From Pseudoduganella violacea (GTDB lineage Bacteria; Pseudomonadota; Gammaproteobacteria; Burkholderiales; Burkholderiaceae_D): 64,000 nt of DNA. The notes below the pieces were generated by a model. It worked only from the letters and a program-made list of their open reading frames with translations, made no database searches and was not told the origin of the DNA. A program made the translations under genes and the position numbers. This document shows, in pieces, positions 18,142 through 28,200 of the stretch; position 1 is the stretch's first letter; each line of letters opens with the position of its first letter. The stretch covers positions 1 to 64,000 of the forward strand of contig NZ_JACHXD010000010.1 in assembly GCF_014191875.1 (NCBI RefSeq), written 5' to 3'.

Positions 18142-18795
18142 TTATTTCTGCGCCAGGATTTCGCGCAGCGCCTCTTCAAAGGCTTCCGGCGGCTGGCCGC
18201 CCACCATCAGGTGGCGCTCGTTGATGATGACGGCCGGCACCGAGCTGATGCCGTTCTGCTGGTAGAAGCGTTCGGCGGCGCGCACCTCGTCGGCATAGCG
18301 GCCCGAAGCCAGCACCTCGGCGGCGGCAGCCTGGTCCAGACCGGCTTCGGCCGCGGCCTTCAGCAGCACCTCGTGCGAGCTGGGGTCTTCGCCGCGCGTG
18401 AAGTAGGTGCCGAACAGGGCGTGCTTGAGCGCCTTTTGCGCCGGACCCGAGGTTTCGCCGGCCCAGTGCAGCAGGCGGTGGGCGTCGAAGGTGTTGTAGA
18501 TGCGGCTACGCTTATCCATGGCGAATTCGAAGCCGACATCGGCGCCGCGCTGGCGGATCACGGCGCGGCTCTGCTCCTGCTGCTCGGCACTGGCGCCGTA
18601 TTTCTGGGTCAGGTGTTCGGTGATGTCCTGCCCTTCCTTGCCCATATTCGGGTTCAGTTCGAAGGGCTGGAAGTGGATCTCGGGCTGGACTTCGGCGCCC
18701 AGGCGCTGCAGCGCGGTTTCCAGCGAATTCAGGCCAACGGCGCACCAGGGGCAGGAAACGTCGGAAACGAAGTCGATACGGAGGGAGGTGGACAT
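18142..18795 (-). CDS. DsbA-family oxidoreductase (FrnE-like)
   Basis: A 217-residue thioredoxin-fold protein with the CPWC active site at residues 15-18, the cis-proline block ISSVPAVIIN and the C-terminal GGQPPEAFEEAL typical of the FrnE/2-hydroxychromene-isomerase-like branch. No signal peptide is present, so it acts in the cytoplasm. The family is linked to disulfide and stress chemistry; the substrate is unknown. Confidence 0.9.
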   Translation of the reverse strand: MSTSLRIDFVSDVSCPWCAVGLNSLETALQRLGAEVQPEIHFQPFELNPNMGKEGQDITEHLTQKYGASAEQQEQSRAVIRQRGADVGFEFAMDKRSRIYNTFDAHRLLHWAGETSGPAQKALKHALFGTYFTRGEDPSSHEVLLKAAAEAGLDQAAAAEVLASGRYADEVRAAERFYQQNGISSVPAVIINERHLMVGGQPPEAFEEALREILAQK

Positions 18796-18874
18796 GACGG
18801 CCTTTCAATAGGGGCGCCGCCGACGGCGGCTCGTCTATTGTAGTTGAGGCCGCCCATCCCGATTGCAATAGCGC

Positions 18875-19480
18875 TTACTTCTTCTTGCTGCCGATGCGGC
18901 TTTCCTTGCCCGCCATCAGGTTCGAGATATTCTTGCCGTGGCGCCAGATCAGCAGGCCGCTCATGACCAGCACGGCCACCAGTTGCGGCTCGGTGCCGAA
19001 CAGCAGGCCGTAGTAGAACGGCGCGAAGATGGAGGCGATCAGGGCCGCCAGCGAAGAGTAGCGGAACGCATAGGCCACCACCAGCCAGGTGACGAGCGTA
19101 CCCAGACCCAGCCAGGGATTCAGCGCCAGCAGCACGCCGAGCGCGGTCGCCACGCCCTTGCCGCCGACGAATTTGAAGAAGACCGGCCACAGGTGGCCGA
19201 GGAAGACGGCAATCGCCACCAGCGCGATGGTCATATCGCCCACGCCCAGCGGTTCGGCGAAATACTGCACCAGCCAGACCGCCAGCCAGCCCTTGACGGC
19301 GTCGCCCACCAGGGTCCAGATCGCCGCGCCTTTATTGCCACTTCGCAACACATTGGTGGCGCCGGGGTTTTTCGAGCCATAGGTGCGCGGGTCGGACAGG
19401 CCATACACCTTGCTCACCACCACGGCGAAGGAGATCGAGCCGATCAGATAGGCGGCGATAACCAGTAATACTGTATTCAT
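18875..19480 (-). CDS. plsY: glycerol-3-phosphate acyltransferase PlsY
   Basis: Transfers an acyl group from acyl-phosphate to glycerol 3-phosphate, the first step of phospholipid synthesis, in the inner membrane. The 201-residue protein has the family motifs [47 protein letters not shown] and five hydrophobic helices, ending in a basic tail. The start at 19480 follows a purine-rich AAAAGGGAAAAT. Confidence 0.95.
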   Translation of the reverse strand: MNTVLLVIAAYLIGSISFAVVVSKVYGLSDPRTYGSKNPGATNVLRSGNKGAAIWTLVGDAVKGWLAVWLVQYFAEPLGVGDMTIALVAIAVFLGHLWPVFFKFVGGKGVATALGVLLALNPWLGLGTLVTWLVVAYAFRYSSLAALIASIFAPFYYGLLFGTEPQLVAVLVMSGLLIWRHGKNISNLMAGKESRIGSKKK

Positions 19481-19506
19481 ATTTTCCCTTTTATATATTC
19501 TAATCT

Positions 19507-19609
19507 GGAGGCCGTTTCAAAATGGGCGTGGCTAGGCGTGGCGACGAAGACAGTGCGCCTGCACGGCCAGGAGCCACAACGACGCCACGGCCATTTTGAA
19601 GCGGCCTCC
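19507..19609. repeat. long inverted repeat between ybaK and plsY
   Basis: Arms at 19507-19532 and 19584-19609 are complementary over 26 bases with two mismatches and enclose 51 bases. It lies just downstream of the ybaK stop and just upstream of plsY, both on the minus strand. It has no U tract, so it is not a standard terminator. It differs in sequence from the GGTGCCTGACACC repeats. It could be a small mobile repeat or a structured leader. Confidence 0.8.
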
Positions 19610-19636
19610 GGGCCGCTGGACTATACACCAGCGCCT

Positions 19637-20128
19637 TTAATCGGCCAAGGCGCAGTGCACCGGCTTGGCCGCCAGCACCTCCAGCAGCACGCGCGGCGCG
19701 ATGCCGATCAGGAAGCCGCGCCGGCCGCCATTGATATAAATCGTTTCCAGCGCGAGGATGCTTTCCTCCACATACACCGGCATGGCCTTCTTGGTGCCGA
19801 AGGGCGAGGTGCCGCCGATCATATAGCCGGAATGGCGCTGCGCCACCTCGGGCTTGCACGGCTCCACCGATTTGCAGCCGATATTGCGCGCCAGGTTCTT
19901 GGTCGACACCTTGCAATCGCCGTGCATCAGCACGATCAGCGGCTTGGCCGCCTCGTCCTGCATCACCAGGGTCTTGACCACCTGGTGTTCCGCCACGCCC
20001 AAGGCCTGGGAAGACACGCCGGTGCCCCCATGTTCCTCGTATTCATAGGGATGTTCGCTGAAAGCCACCTTGTGCTTGCGCAGCAGCGCGGTGGCCGGGG
20101 TTTCGGAAATGTGCTCTTTCTTCGCCAT
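19637..20128 (-). CDS. ybaK: Cys-tRNA(Pro)/Cys-tRNA deacylase YbaK/EbsC
   Basis: A 163-residue editing protein that hydrolyses misacylated tRNA. The YbaK pattern is clear: TPATALLRKHKVAFSEHPYEYEEH at the N-terminus (motif blocks), VVKTLVMQDE, VMHGDCKVSTKNLAR-like segment, and GGTSPFGTKKAMPVYVEESI with the conserved SPFG. Length is normal. It is divergent from the endonuclease/exonuclease/phosphatase gene. Confidence 0.92.
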   Translation of the reverse strand: MAKKEHISETPATALLRKHKVAFSEHPYEYEEHGGTGVSSQALGVAEHQVVKTLVMQDEAAKPLIVLMHGDCKVSTKNLARNIGCKSVEPCKPEVAQRHSGYMIGGTSPFGTKKAMPVYVEESILALETIYINGGRRGFLIGIAPRVLLEVLAAKPVHCALAD

Positions 20129-20167
20129 GCCGTGATACGCTAATTGTTCGAAAAGGAGTTTCTAATT

Positions 20168-21172
20168 ATGCAGCAAGAAATTCGCTTTGCCACTTTCAAT
20201 GTTTGCAATCTTGCCCCGCCGGGCGCGAAATTGTACGACAATCTGCTCCCGCTCACGGCCGGGGAATACGAGGCCAAAGCCGCCTGGACCGCCCAGCAGC
20301 TCGATGAGCTCGACGCCGATGTGATCGGTTTCCAGGAAATCTTCTCCCAGGCCGCGCTGCGCGACGTGCTGTCCCGTACGCGCAAATACCAGGACGCGGT
20401 GCACGCCGGCTTCGACCCCGATCCGCGCGCCGAGCGGCTGACGCCGAACGTGGCCCTGGTCTCGCGCCTGCCGCTGGCCGCGCCGCCCGAGGTGTATGCG
20501 AATTTCCCGGAAGGCGTGCCGTCCGACTCGGGCAGCCGCGACGCCGACCGCTTCGCGCGCGCGCCGCTGCATGCGCGCGTGGTGCTGCCCGGCGGCACGG
20601 TGGCCGATGTGATCGTGGTGCACCTGAAGTCGCGCCGCCCCGACTACCGCAACGGCGACAATGGCGACGACCCGCTGCTGTACGCGATGGCCAATCTGCG
20701 CTCGCTGGTGTGGCGCGGCACGGAGGCGGTGGCGCTGCGCGTGCTGCTGAGCAATCTGCGGCGCGAAGGGCGGCGCCCCTGCATCGTCATGGGCGACTTC
20801 AACGACACGGCCGATGCCGTCACCACCACCATCGTGCTGGGCAGCGGCGCCCTGGCCCAGTCCGGCGAAGAACTCAACGGCCGCATGTTCGACTGCAACC
20901 AGATCCAGCGCCGCCAGGATACCTTGCGCCACGTCGGCTACACCAATATCTATGAAGGCCACTACACCACCATCGACCATGTGCTGGTGTCCGAGGAATT
21001 CCACCCGGCCTCGCCGCGCGCCATCGGCGAAGTGCTCGACGTCAGCTATCTGAACGACCATCTGCGCCAGGAGCGGCCGGAAGTGTCCGACCATGGCCAG
21101 GTGCTGGTGCGCCTGCGCCTGTTCGAGGCGGCGGGCGCGGCGGCAGCCGGCAACGGCGCGGCGGCGCGCTAG
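20168..21172 (+). CDS. endonuclease/exonuclease/phosphatase family protein
   Basis: A 334-residue metal-dependent phosphoesterase fold. Visible active-site blocks are ATFNVCNL, DVIGFQEIF (catalytic Glu), VVHLKSRR, VMGDFNDTADA and the terminal SDHGQVL. There is no signal peptide, so it is cytoplasmic. The start at 20168 is fixed by AAAAGGAG nine bases upstream; an earlier ATG at 20144 has no site. The substrate (nucleic acid, phospholipid or other phosphoester) cannot be told. The stop lies in a 17-bp tandem duplication. Confidence 0.85.
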   Translation: MQQEIRFATFNVCNLAPPGAKLYDNLLPLTAGEYEAKAAWTAQQLDELDADVIGFQEIFSQAALRDVLSRTRKYQDAVHAGFDPDPRAERLTPNVALVSRLPLAAPPEVYANFPEGVPSDSGSRDADRFARAPLHARVVLPGGTVADVIVVHLKSRRPDYRNGDNGDDPLLYAMANLRSLVWRGTEAVALRVLLSNLRREGRRPCIVMGDFNDTADAVTTTIVLGSGALAQSGEELNGRMFDCNQIQRRQDTLRHVGYTNIYEGHYTTIDHVLVSEEFHPASPRAIGEVLDVSYLNDHLRQERPEVSDHGQVLVRLRLFEAAGAAAAGNGAAAR

Positions 21173-21196
21173 GCGGGGCGGCGCGCTAGGCGGGGC
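21163..21196. repeat. 2 x 17-bp tandem duplication over a stop codon
   Basis: Two identical 17-base units (GGCGCGCTAGGCGGGGC) follow one another and a third, partial copy starts at 21197. The first unit contains the TAG stop of the upstream gene; the copies repeat it. Confidence 0.8.
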
Positions 21197-21215
21197 GCTA
21201 GGCAGCGCGCCAGCC

Positions 21216-23717
21216 TCACTGCAACAGGCGTTCCAGTTCGCCCTGGGGCAGGGCCGCGCTGGCCTGCTGCCCCTGGTAAAGGTCGCAGCCTTCCTGGCGC
21301 AGCAAGTCCAGCTGTTCGGCGGTCTCCACCGCTTCCGCCACCACGGCCATGCCCAGGCCATGGGCCATGGCGATGATGGCGCGGATGGCACCGGCATCGC
21401 CGCCGTCGCGCAGGAAGGCGGGCGCGATCTTGAGCTTGTGGATCGGATAGCTGCGCAACTGTTCCAGGCTGGAATAGCCGCTGCCGAAATCGTCGAGCGC
21501 CAGGCGCACGCCGAGCGCCGCCAGGCTGCGCAGGGTGTCCAGCGCCTGCGGGCCGTTTTTCAGCAGCATCGTTTCGGTCAGCTCCAGTTCCAGGCAGGCC
21601 GGCTCCAGGCCCGCCGTCTGCAAGGCCTGGGCCACCTGGTCCGGCAAGCTCTTTTGCATGAACTGGGCGGCCGACAGATTCACCGCCACCGTCAGGCGCT
21701 GGCCGTGCTCATGCCAGCGCTGGGCCTGGCGGCAGGCTTGCTGCAAGACCCAGGCGCCGATGGGCAGCATCAAGCCGCTCTCCTCCGCCACGGCGAGGAA
21801 GCGCGCCGGCGGCAGCACGCCCAGCTCGGGGTGATGCCAGCGCAGCAGGGCTTCCATGCCCACCGGCGCGCCGCTGGCCAGCGCCAGCAAGGGCTGGAAT
21901 TCCAACGCGAACTGCTGCTCGTCCAGGGCGCGGCGCAAGCCCTCTTCCAGCGTGCCGCGTTCGACCATGCGCGCATTCATGTCGGGGCTGAAGAAGTGGA
22001 AGCGGTCGCGCCCACTCTCCTTGGCGTGGAACATGGCCATGTCGGCATGGCGCAGCAGGCTGTCGGCATCGGCCCCGTCGTGGGGATAGATGGCCACGCC
22101 GATCGAGGCCGTGATGCTGAGCTGGTGCCCGGCCAGCCGGTATTCCTGGCCCACGGCCTGGCGCACGGACGCGGCAACATGGGCCGCATGCTCGACGCCG
22201 CCGATCTCGGGCAGGATCAGGATGAATTCGTCGCCGCCCTGGCGGCTGACGGTGTCGCCCCCGCGCACGCAGCGCGTCAGGCGGCGCGCCACTTCCTTGA
22301 GCAGCAGGTCGCCGGTATGGTGGCCCAGGGTGTCGTTGACGCCCTTGAAGTGGTCCAGGTCGATGAACAGCAGGGCCAGCATGCTGTGGTGGCGGCGCGC
22401 CGCCGTCAGCGCCTGGCTCAGGCGGTCGGCCAGCAGCACGCGGTTCGGCAAATCGGTCAGGAAATCGTGCTCGGCCAGGTGGCGCGTGTGTTCTTCATTT
22501 TTCTTGCGCTCGCTGATATCGGACAGGATGGCCATATAGTGGCTGCTGCGCTTGCCGCTGCCGCGGATGGTGGTCAGCGCCACCAGGGCCGGGAACACAT
22601 GGCCGTCGCGGTGGCGCAGGCGGATTTCGCCCTGCCAGTGGCTGCTGGCATCGACCATGCCCCAGAGCTGGCGGAAGAAGCTCTCATCCTCCTCGGCCGA
22701 GCGGAAATGCTCAAGCGGCTGGCCGGCCATGGCCTCGGCGCTGAAGCCGGTGATCTCGCTATAGGCGCGGTTGACGGCGATTACGCGCTTGTGGCGGTCG
22801 GTCAGCACGATGCCTTCACGGCTGCTCTCGAAGACCTGGGCCGCCAGGGCCAGGGTGCGCTCGGCTTTCTTGCGCTCGGTTACATTGTGCACCTGGGCAT
22901 AGAAGAGCTGGTGGTGGTCCTGACTGATCGAGGTCAGCAGCACCTCGCCCCAGAACAGGCTGCCTTCGCAGCTCAGGAAGCGCCAGTCGAAGCGGCAGTT
23001 GGTCTGGCTCAGGGCTTGCTGCATCAGCTCGGCGACGGCGGGGGCGGACACGGAACCGTCGGGCTGCTGCATGGGCGACAGATTGGCCAGGCTATGGCCC
23101 ACCAGCTGCTCGCGGCTGGCGCAAGCGAACATGCCGAGGGCGGCCGGGTTGGCATCCAGGATCTCGTTATTGCGGATCAGCAGCATGGCATCGGCCGATT
23201 TCTGGAACAGCGATTGGAAGTTGGCGCTGGCGCGCGCCAGCGCCTCCTCGCCCTGCTTGCGCTCGGTCAAGTTGATTTTCATGCAAAAGATTTGCTTCAA
23301 CTCGCCGCCGCTGAAGATGGGCAGGCAGATCGAATACAGCCACAGCCGGCGCCCGTTCAAGGTGCGCACCCACCACTCGCGCGGCGTGGCCGGCTGGCCG
23401 CTGCGCCAGACCTCCTCCACCATGGCTTCGTATTCGGCTTCCCGCTCGTCGTAAAAGAACAACTGGCGGATGGAGCGGCCGTACAGCTGCTCGGGCGCCA
23501 GGCCGCACAAGCCGGCGCAGGCGGGATTGCAGAAACGCACGCGCCAATCGCGGTCGAAGCTGACGGCGCTGACCAGGGGCGTGATTTCCATCGCCTCCAC
23601 CAGGCGCGCGATCATCTGCAGCGCCTCGTGGGCGGTATAGGGGGACGGCGGCGGGAGCCGATGGGGCTGGGGATGGGCGGCAGAGGCCTCATCCTGCGGT
23701 TCGTCGGGCGGAGCCAT
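21216..23717 (-). CDS. PAS-GGDEF-EAL cyclic di-GMP signalling protein
   Basis: An 833-residue soluble protein with three PAS/PAC domains (about residues 40-400, with repeated LTERKQ, TERKKAERT and SERKKNEEH linkers), a GGDEF domain with intact RQGGDEFILIL and an EAL domain (MEALLRWHHPELG; NLSAAQF; LALDDFGSGYSSLEQL). Both cyclase and phosphodiesterase motifs look intact, though the late EAL block reads AEAVET instead of the common AEGVET. No membrane helix is visible. The start at 23717 is chosen because the frame upstream is not protein-like. It is divergent from the efflux operon. Confidence 0.92.
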   Translation of the reverse strand: MAPPDEPQDEASAAHPQPHRLPPPSPYTAHEALQMIARLVEAMEITPLVSAVSFDRDWRVRFCNPACAGLCGLAPEQLYGRSIRQLFFYDEREAEYEAMVEEVWRSGQPATPREWWVRTLNGRRLWLYSICLPIFSGGELKQIFCMKINLTERKQGEEALARASANFQSLFQKSADAMLLIRNNEILDANPAALGMFACASREQLVGHSLANLSPMQQPDGSVSAPAVAELMQQALSQTNCRFDWRFLSCEGSLFWGEVLLTSISQDHHQLFYAQVHNVTERKKAERTLALAAQVFESSREGIVLTDRHKRVIAVNRAYSEITGFSAEAMAGQPLEHFRSAEEDESFFRQLWGMVDASSHWQGEIRLRHRDGHVFPALVALTTIRGSGKRSSHYMAILSDISERKKNEEHTRHLAEHDFLTDLPNRVLLADRLSQALTAARRHHSMLALLFIDLDHFKGVNDTLGHHTGDLLLKEVARRLTRCVRGGDTVSRQGGDEFILILPEIGGVEHAAHVAASVRQAVGQEYRLAGHQLSITASIGVAIYPHDGADADSLLRHADMAMFHAKESGRDRFHFFSPDMNARMVERGTLEEGLRRALDEQQFALEFQPLLALASGAPVGMEALLRWHHPELGVLPPARFLAVAEESGLMLPIGAWVLQQACRQAQRWHEHGQRLTVAVNLSAAQFMQKSLPDQVAQALQTAGLEPACLELELTETMLLKNGPQALDTLRSLAALGVRLALDDFGSGYSSLEQLRSYPIHKLKIAPAFLRDGGDAGAIRAIIAMAHGLGMAVVAEAVETAEQLDLLRQEGCDLYQGQQASAALPQGELERLLQ

Positions 23718-24013
23718 ACTCACCTCGCAACGAGAAACGGACAGGATTCTATCTTGCGCGTCACCGTGCCCCCATCGTTTGCGCTGGCTCAAACGGACGG
23801 GGTTGATCTTTCCAAAAACACAACACCTTGCCGGCTGTCCGGCGCCGGACACCGTCTGTCCGCCAAATCGGACGCCTGAGCCGGGCTTTTTGCATTTCAG
23901 GCGCGCGATTTTGCGCTTCATCGCATTCCGCCCCTCTTCACGCTTGCAAATCCGTAAAGTGCCAGCATCGCCTCACCCGCCGGCAGCGGCCCCACATCAT
24001 TAGAGAGACCAGC
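23718..24013. other. divergent regulatory region before the RND operon
   Basis: A 296-base gap between the PAS-GGDEF-EAL gene (minus) and the efflux adaptor gene (plus). It should hold both promoters. The only clear structure is the palindrome pair near 23836-23873. No gene is seen. Confidence 0.5.
23836..23851. promoter_or_regulatory. perfect 16-bp palindrome, candidate efflux operator
   Basis: TGTCCGGCGCCGGACA is a perfect 16-base palindrome about 160 bases before the adaptor start. A second, looser TGTCCG ... CGGAC pair follows at about 23857-23873. Sites of this form suit TetR-type repressors of RND pumps, but no such regulator gene is adjacent. Confidence 0.4.
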
Positions 24014-25246
24014 ATGACATTCGAAACCCTGCCCCTGAAACAGTCCCGCATGCCGCGCTGGCGCAAGCCCGTGATCGCGCTGGTGCTGCTGGGCGTAGTC
24101 GGCGGCGGCTGGACGGTCTTGCACCACGCCAAGGACGATGCCGCGCCCGCCAGCGCCGCCCACGACGAGGGCAAGGATGGCAAAAAAGACAAGATCGAGG
24201 TCTACGAGCTGGCCGGCAGCGATGTCGCCGCCGTCGAGGCGCGCGCGCTGGCCGTCAGCCTGCCGCTCTCCGGCTCGCTGGTGCCGGTGAGCCAGGCCAC
24301 GATCAAGGCCAAGGTCTCGGGCCAGGTGCACGAGTCGGCACCGCGCGAAGGCATGGCCGTCAGCGCCGGCCAGGTGTTGACCCGTATCGACCAGGCCGAT
24401 CCCCAGGCGCGCCTGAAGCAGCAGCAAGCCCAGCTCGACGAAGCCCAGGCCCGCCTGGCGCTGGCGCAGAAGAACGAGGGCAATAGCCAGGCCCTGCTGC
24501 GCCAACAGTATATTTCGCAGAATTCCTATGACAGCACGGCCAACGCGGTGGAACTGGCGCGCGCCAATGTCAAGGCTGCCGCTGCCCAGGTGGAACTGGC
24601 CCGCATCGCGCTCAACGACAGCACAATCCGCGCCCCGTTCAGCGGCATCATCAGTAAACGTCATGTGCAGGCGGGCGAAAAAGTCGCGCCTGACATGCCC
24701 GTCTATACCATCGTCAACCTGGCCGAACTGGTGCTCGAAGCCCAGGTGCCGAGCACCGAAATCCCGCGCGTGAAAGTGGGACAGGACGTGCAGTTCCAGG
24801 TCGATGGTTTCCAGCGGCGCCCCTTCCACGGCAAAGTGGCGCGCATCAACCCCACCACCGAAGCCGGTTCGCGCGCCATGCTGGTGTACGTCAGCGTGGC
24901 CAATGCCGACGGCGCCCTGCGCGGCGGCATGTTCGCCAAGGGCAGCATCGTCACCGAGAAATCGGCCGTGATGCCGCTGGTGCCGCTGGCGGCCCTGCGC
25001 AAGCACGAGGGCAAGGACGTGGTGTTCAAGGTGGAACAGAACAAGGTGGTGGCCCAGCCGGTCGCCATCGGCCTGCGCAGCGAGGATGAAGGCTATGCCG
25101 AAGTGACCGGCGGCCTGGAGCAAGGCAGCCAGGTCATCGTCGCCAAGCTGGAGAACGTCAAGCCGGGCGACAAGGTGAAACTGCCCGCCGCGCCCGCCGG
25201 CGGCGCCACCCCGAACAAGGCCGCCATGCTGGCTAAGCAGGATTAA
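24014..25246 (+). CDS. RND efflux periplasmic adaptor (membrane fusion protein)
   Basis: A 410-residue adaptor that links the inner-membrane pump to an outer-membrane channel. It has a single N-terminal membrane anchor (about 18-36), a barrel-sandwich hybrid with lipoyl halves (TIKAKVSGQVHESAPREGMAVSAG; IRAPFSGIISKRHVQAGEKV, each only part quoted), an alpha-helical hairpin rich in Gln/Ala (about 125-200) and beta-barrel and membrane-proximal domains. No lipobox is present. The pump gene starts five bases after its stop, so the two form an operon. Confidence 0.92.
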   Translation: MTFETLPLKQSRMPRWRKPVIALVLLGVVGGGWTVLHHAKDDAAPASAAHDEGKDGKKDKIEVYELAGSDVAAVEARALAVSLPLSGSLVPVSQATIKAKVSGQVHESAPREGMAVSAGQVLTRIDQADPQARLKQQQAQLDEAQARLALAQKNEGNSQALLRQQYISQNSYDSTANAVELARANVKAAAAQVELARIALNDSTIRAPFSGIISKRHVQAGEKVAPDMPVYTIVNLAELVLEAQVPSTEIPRVKVGQDVQFQVDGFQRRPFHGKVARINPTTEAGSRAMLVYVSVANADGALRGGMFAKGSIVTEKSAVMPLVPLAALRKHEGKDVVFKVEQNKVVAQPVAIGLRSEDEGYAEVTGGLEQGSQVIVAKLENVKPGDKVKLPAAPAGGATPNKAAMLAKQD

Positions 25247-25251
25247 GCGCC

Positions 25252-28200
25252 ATGTGGATTACCAAGATCAGTATCCGTAACCCGGTCTTCGCCACCATGG
25301 TGATGGTGGCGCTGATGGTGCTCGGCATCTTTTCCTACCGCGACCTGGGCGTGGAGAGCATGCCCAATGTGCAAATTCCGTTCGCCGCCATCGAAGTCAA
25401 CTATCCGGGCGCCTCGCCGGAGGCGGTGGAAAACGATATCACGCGTCCGGTCGAAGACATCGTCAACACCGTCAGCGGCATCAAGACCATCCGCGCCAAC
25501 TCCTGGGAAGGCCGTTCCGGCGTCTACATCGAATTCCAGCTGTCCACCAATATGGACAAGGCGATGCAGGACGTGCGCGACAAGGTGGCCCTGGTGCGCC
25601 CGCGCTTCCCGAAAGAGGCGAAAGACCCCTTCATCGCGCGCGCCGAAGGCGACAACGCCCAGCCCATCGTCAACCTGAGCATGACCTCGGACACGCGCAG
25701 CATCCGCGACCTGTCGACCTTGGCCGACCAGGTGGTGGTCAAGCGCTTCCAGGGCGTGCCCGGCGTCGGCCAGGTCAACACCTTCGGCCTGTCCAAGCGC
25801 CAGATCCTGATCAGCCTGAAGCCGAACGAGATGACGGCCCAGGGCATCGGCGTCGATGAGGTGATGCGCGCCATCCAGGCCACCAATACCAATCTGCCGG
25901 CCGGGCGCATCAGCCGCGGCGTCAGCGAACAGCTGGTGCGCGTCGAGGGCAAGCTCAAGGACGCGCGCGAATTCAACAAGATCATCGTGGCGCGCCGCGC
26001 CAGCGGCCCGGTCTACCTGGAACAGGTGGCCGAGGTGGTGGACGGCGAAATCGAAGAGGAATCGCTGTCGCGCGTGAACGGCAAGCGCTCGATCTCCTTC
26101 GACATCACCAAGGTGCAGGACGCCAATGTGGTGGAAGTGGGCAGCGGCGTCAAGAAAGTGGTCGAGGAATTGCGCCAGACCCTGCCCGCGGACGTCAAGC
26201 TCAGCATCCTCGATTCCGAATCGGACCGCGTGCAGAGCCAGTTGAACAATGTGAAGCGCACCATCGTCGAAGGCGCGGTGCTGACCATGATCATCGTGTT
26301 CTTCTTCCTGCACTCCTGGCGCTCGACCGTGATCACTGGCCTGACCCTGCCGATCGCCGTGCTGGCCACCTTCATCGCGCTCAAAGCCTTCGGCTTCACG
26401 CTGAACTTCCTGACGCTGATGGCGCTGTCGCTGTGCATCGGCCTCTTGATCGACGATGCCATCGTGGTGCGCGAAAACATCGTGCGCCACCTGGGCTTCG
26501 GCAAGGGCCACCGCAAGGCGGCCGAGGACGGCACCAACGAGATCGGCCTGGCCGTGATGGCCACCACCTTCGCCATCGTCGCCGTGTTCGTGCCGGTCGC
26601 CTTCATGAAGGGCATCATCGGCCGCTTCTTCCTGCAGTTCGGCATCACCGTGGCGGTGGCCGTGATGGTCTCGCTGTTCGTCAGCTTCACGCTCGACCCG
26701 ATGCTGTCCTCGGTATGGCGCGATCCGGCCAAGGACCGCTTCAAGTATGTGCCATGGCTGGGCCGCTTCATGGAATTCACCGAGCGCGGCGTGGACAAGC
26801 TGCACCTCTGGTACGGCAAGGTGCTGGAATGGGCGCTGCACTGGCGCAAGACCACGCTGCTGGCGGCGCTGCTGATCTTCGTCGGCTCCCTGATGCTGGT
26901 GCCGAAGATCGGCGGCGAGATGATGCCGGAAACCGACCGCGGCTGGATCAGCCTGACCTTCAAGGTGCCGGTCGGCTCCAGCCTGGAATACAACGATGCC
27001 AAGATCCGCCAGATCGAAACGGCCTTGAAAGATTTCCCGGAAATCGAAGCCGTGCTGTCGAACGTGGGCAAGCCGGAAGGCCGCCATATGGCGGACATGC
27101 ACTTGAAGCTGCTCGACAAGAACGTGCACCAGCGCCGCACCCAGAAGCAGCTCGAAGAAGCGATCCGCAAGCGCCTGGCCCCGATCGCCGGCGTGACCAC
27201 TTCGCTGGGCGACGGCGACAAGCCCATCTTCATCGCCATTCTCGGCACCGACGAGAGCAAGCTGGACAAGGCTGCCCACGAGCTGATGGCCAAGATGCGC
27301 AAGATCAAGGGCATCGCCGACCTCGAATACAGCCAGGAAGGCGCCAACCCGTCGACCACGATCAAGATCAACCGCGAGCTGGCCAGCGACCTGGGCCTGA
27401 ACGTGCAGCAGATCGGCGTCGCCCTGCGTCCCTTCGTCGCGGGCGAGACCGTGAGCTACTGGCTGGCTGGCGACGGCCAGAACTATGAAGTCAATGTGCA
27501 GCTGCCGAAGTCGGGCCGCCAGCGCGTGGCCGACCTGGCCGACCTCTCGCTCGCGTCGAGCAAGCTGGACGCCGATGGCCGCCCCATCATGGTGCCGCTG
27601 CGCCAGGTGGTGGACTTTGTCCCCTCCTTCAGCCCGCAAGTGCTGAAACGCCAGGCCCTGCAGCGCCGCGTGGCGATTTACGCCAACGTCGAAGGCCGTC
27701 CGGCCGGCGACGTCGACAAGGACGTGAAAAAAGCCATGGACACCATGCAGCTGCCGGCCGGCGTGCGCTTCGACGTCGGCGGCAACGCCCAGCAAATGGC
27801 CGAAACCATGGGCGGCGCGGTGACGGCGCTGAGCATCGCCGTGATCTTCATCTACCTGGTGCTGGCGTCGCAGTTCGGCAGCTTCCTGCAGCCGATCGCC
27901 ATCATGGTGTCGCTGCCGCTGTCCCTGATCGGGGTGCTGCTGGCCTTGCTGGTGACGGGCAGCACGCTGAATATCTTCTCGGTGATCGGCATCATCATGC
28001 TGATGGGTCTGGTGACCAAGAACGCGATCCTGCTGGTCGACTTCGTCAACCATGGCCAGCAGGGCGGCCAGGGCCAGCGCGCGGCGATTCTGGCGGCCGG
28101 CCAGGTGCGCCTGCGCCCGATCCTGATGACCACGCTGGCCATGATCTTCGGCATGCTGCCGATGGCCATCGGCTTTGGCGACGGCGGCGAAACGCAGGCG

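Noticed and set aside
21093..23879. Long plus-strand frame opposite the PAS-GGDEF-EAL gene
   Set aside because: Shadow of the real gene; Gln/His/Ala/Gly-rich without motifs.
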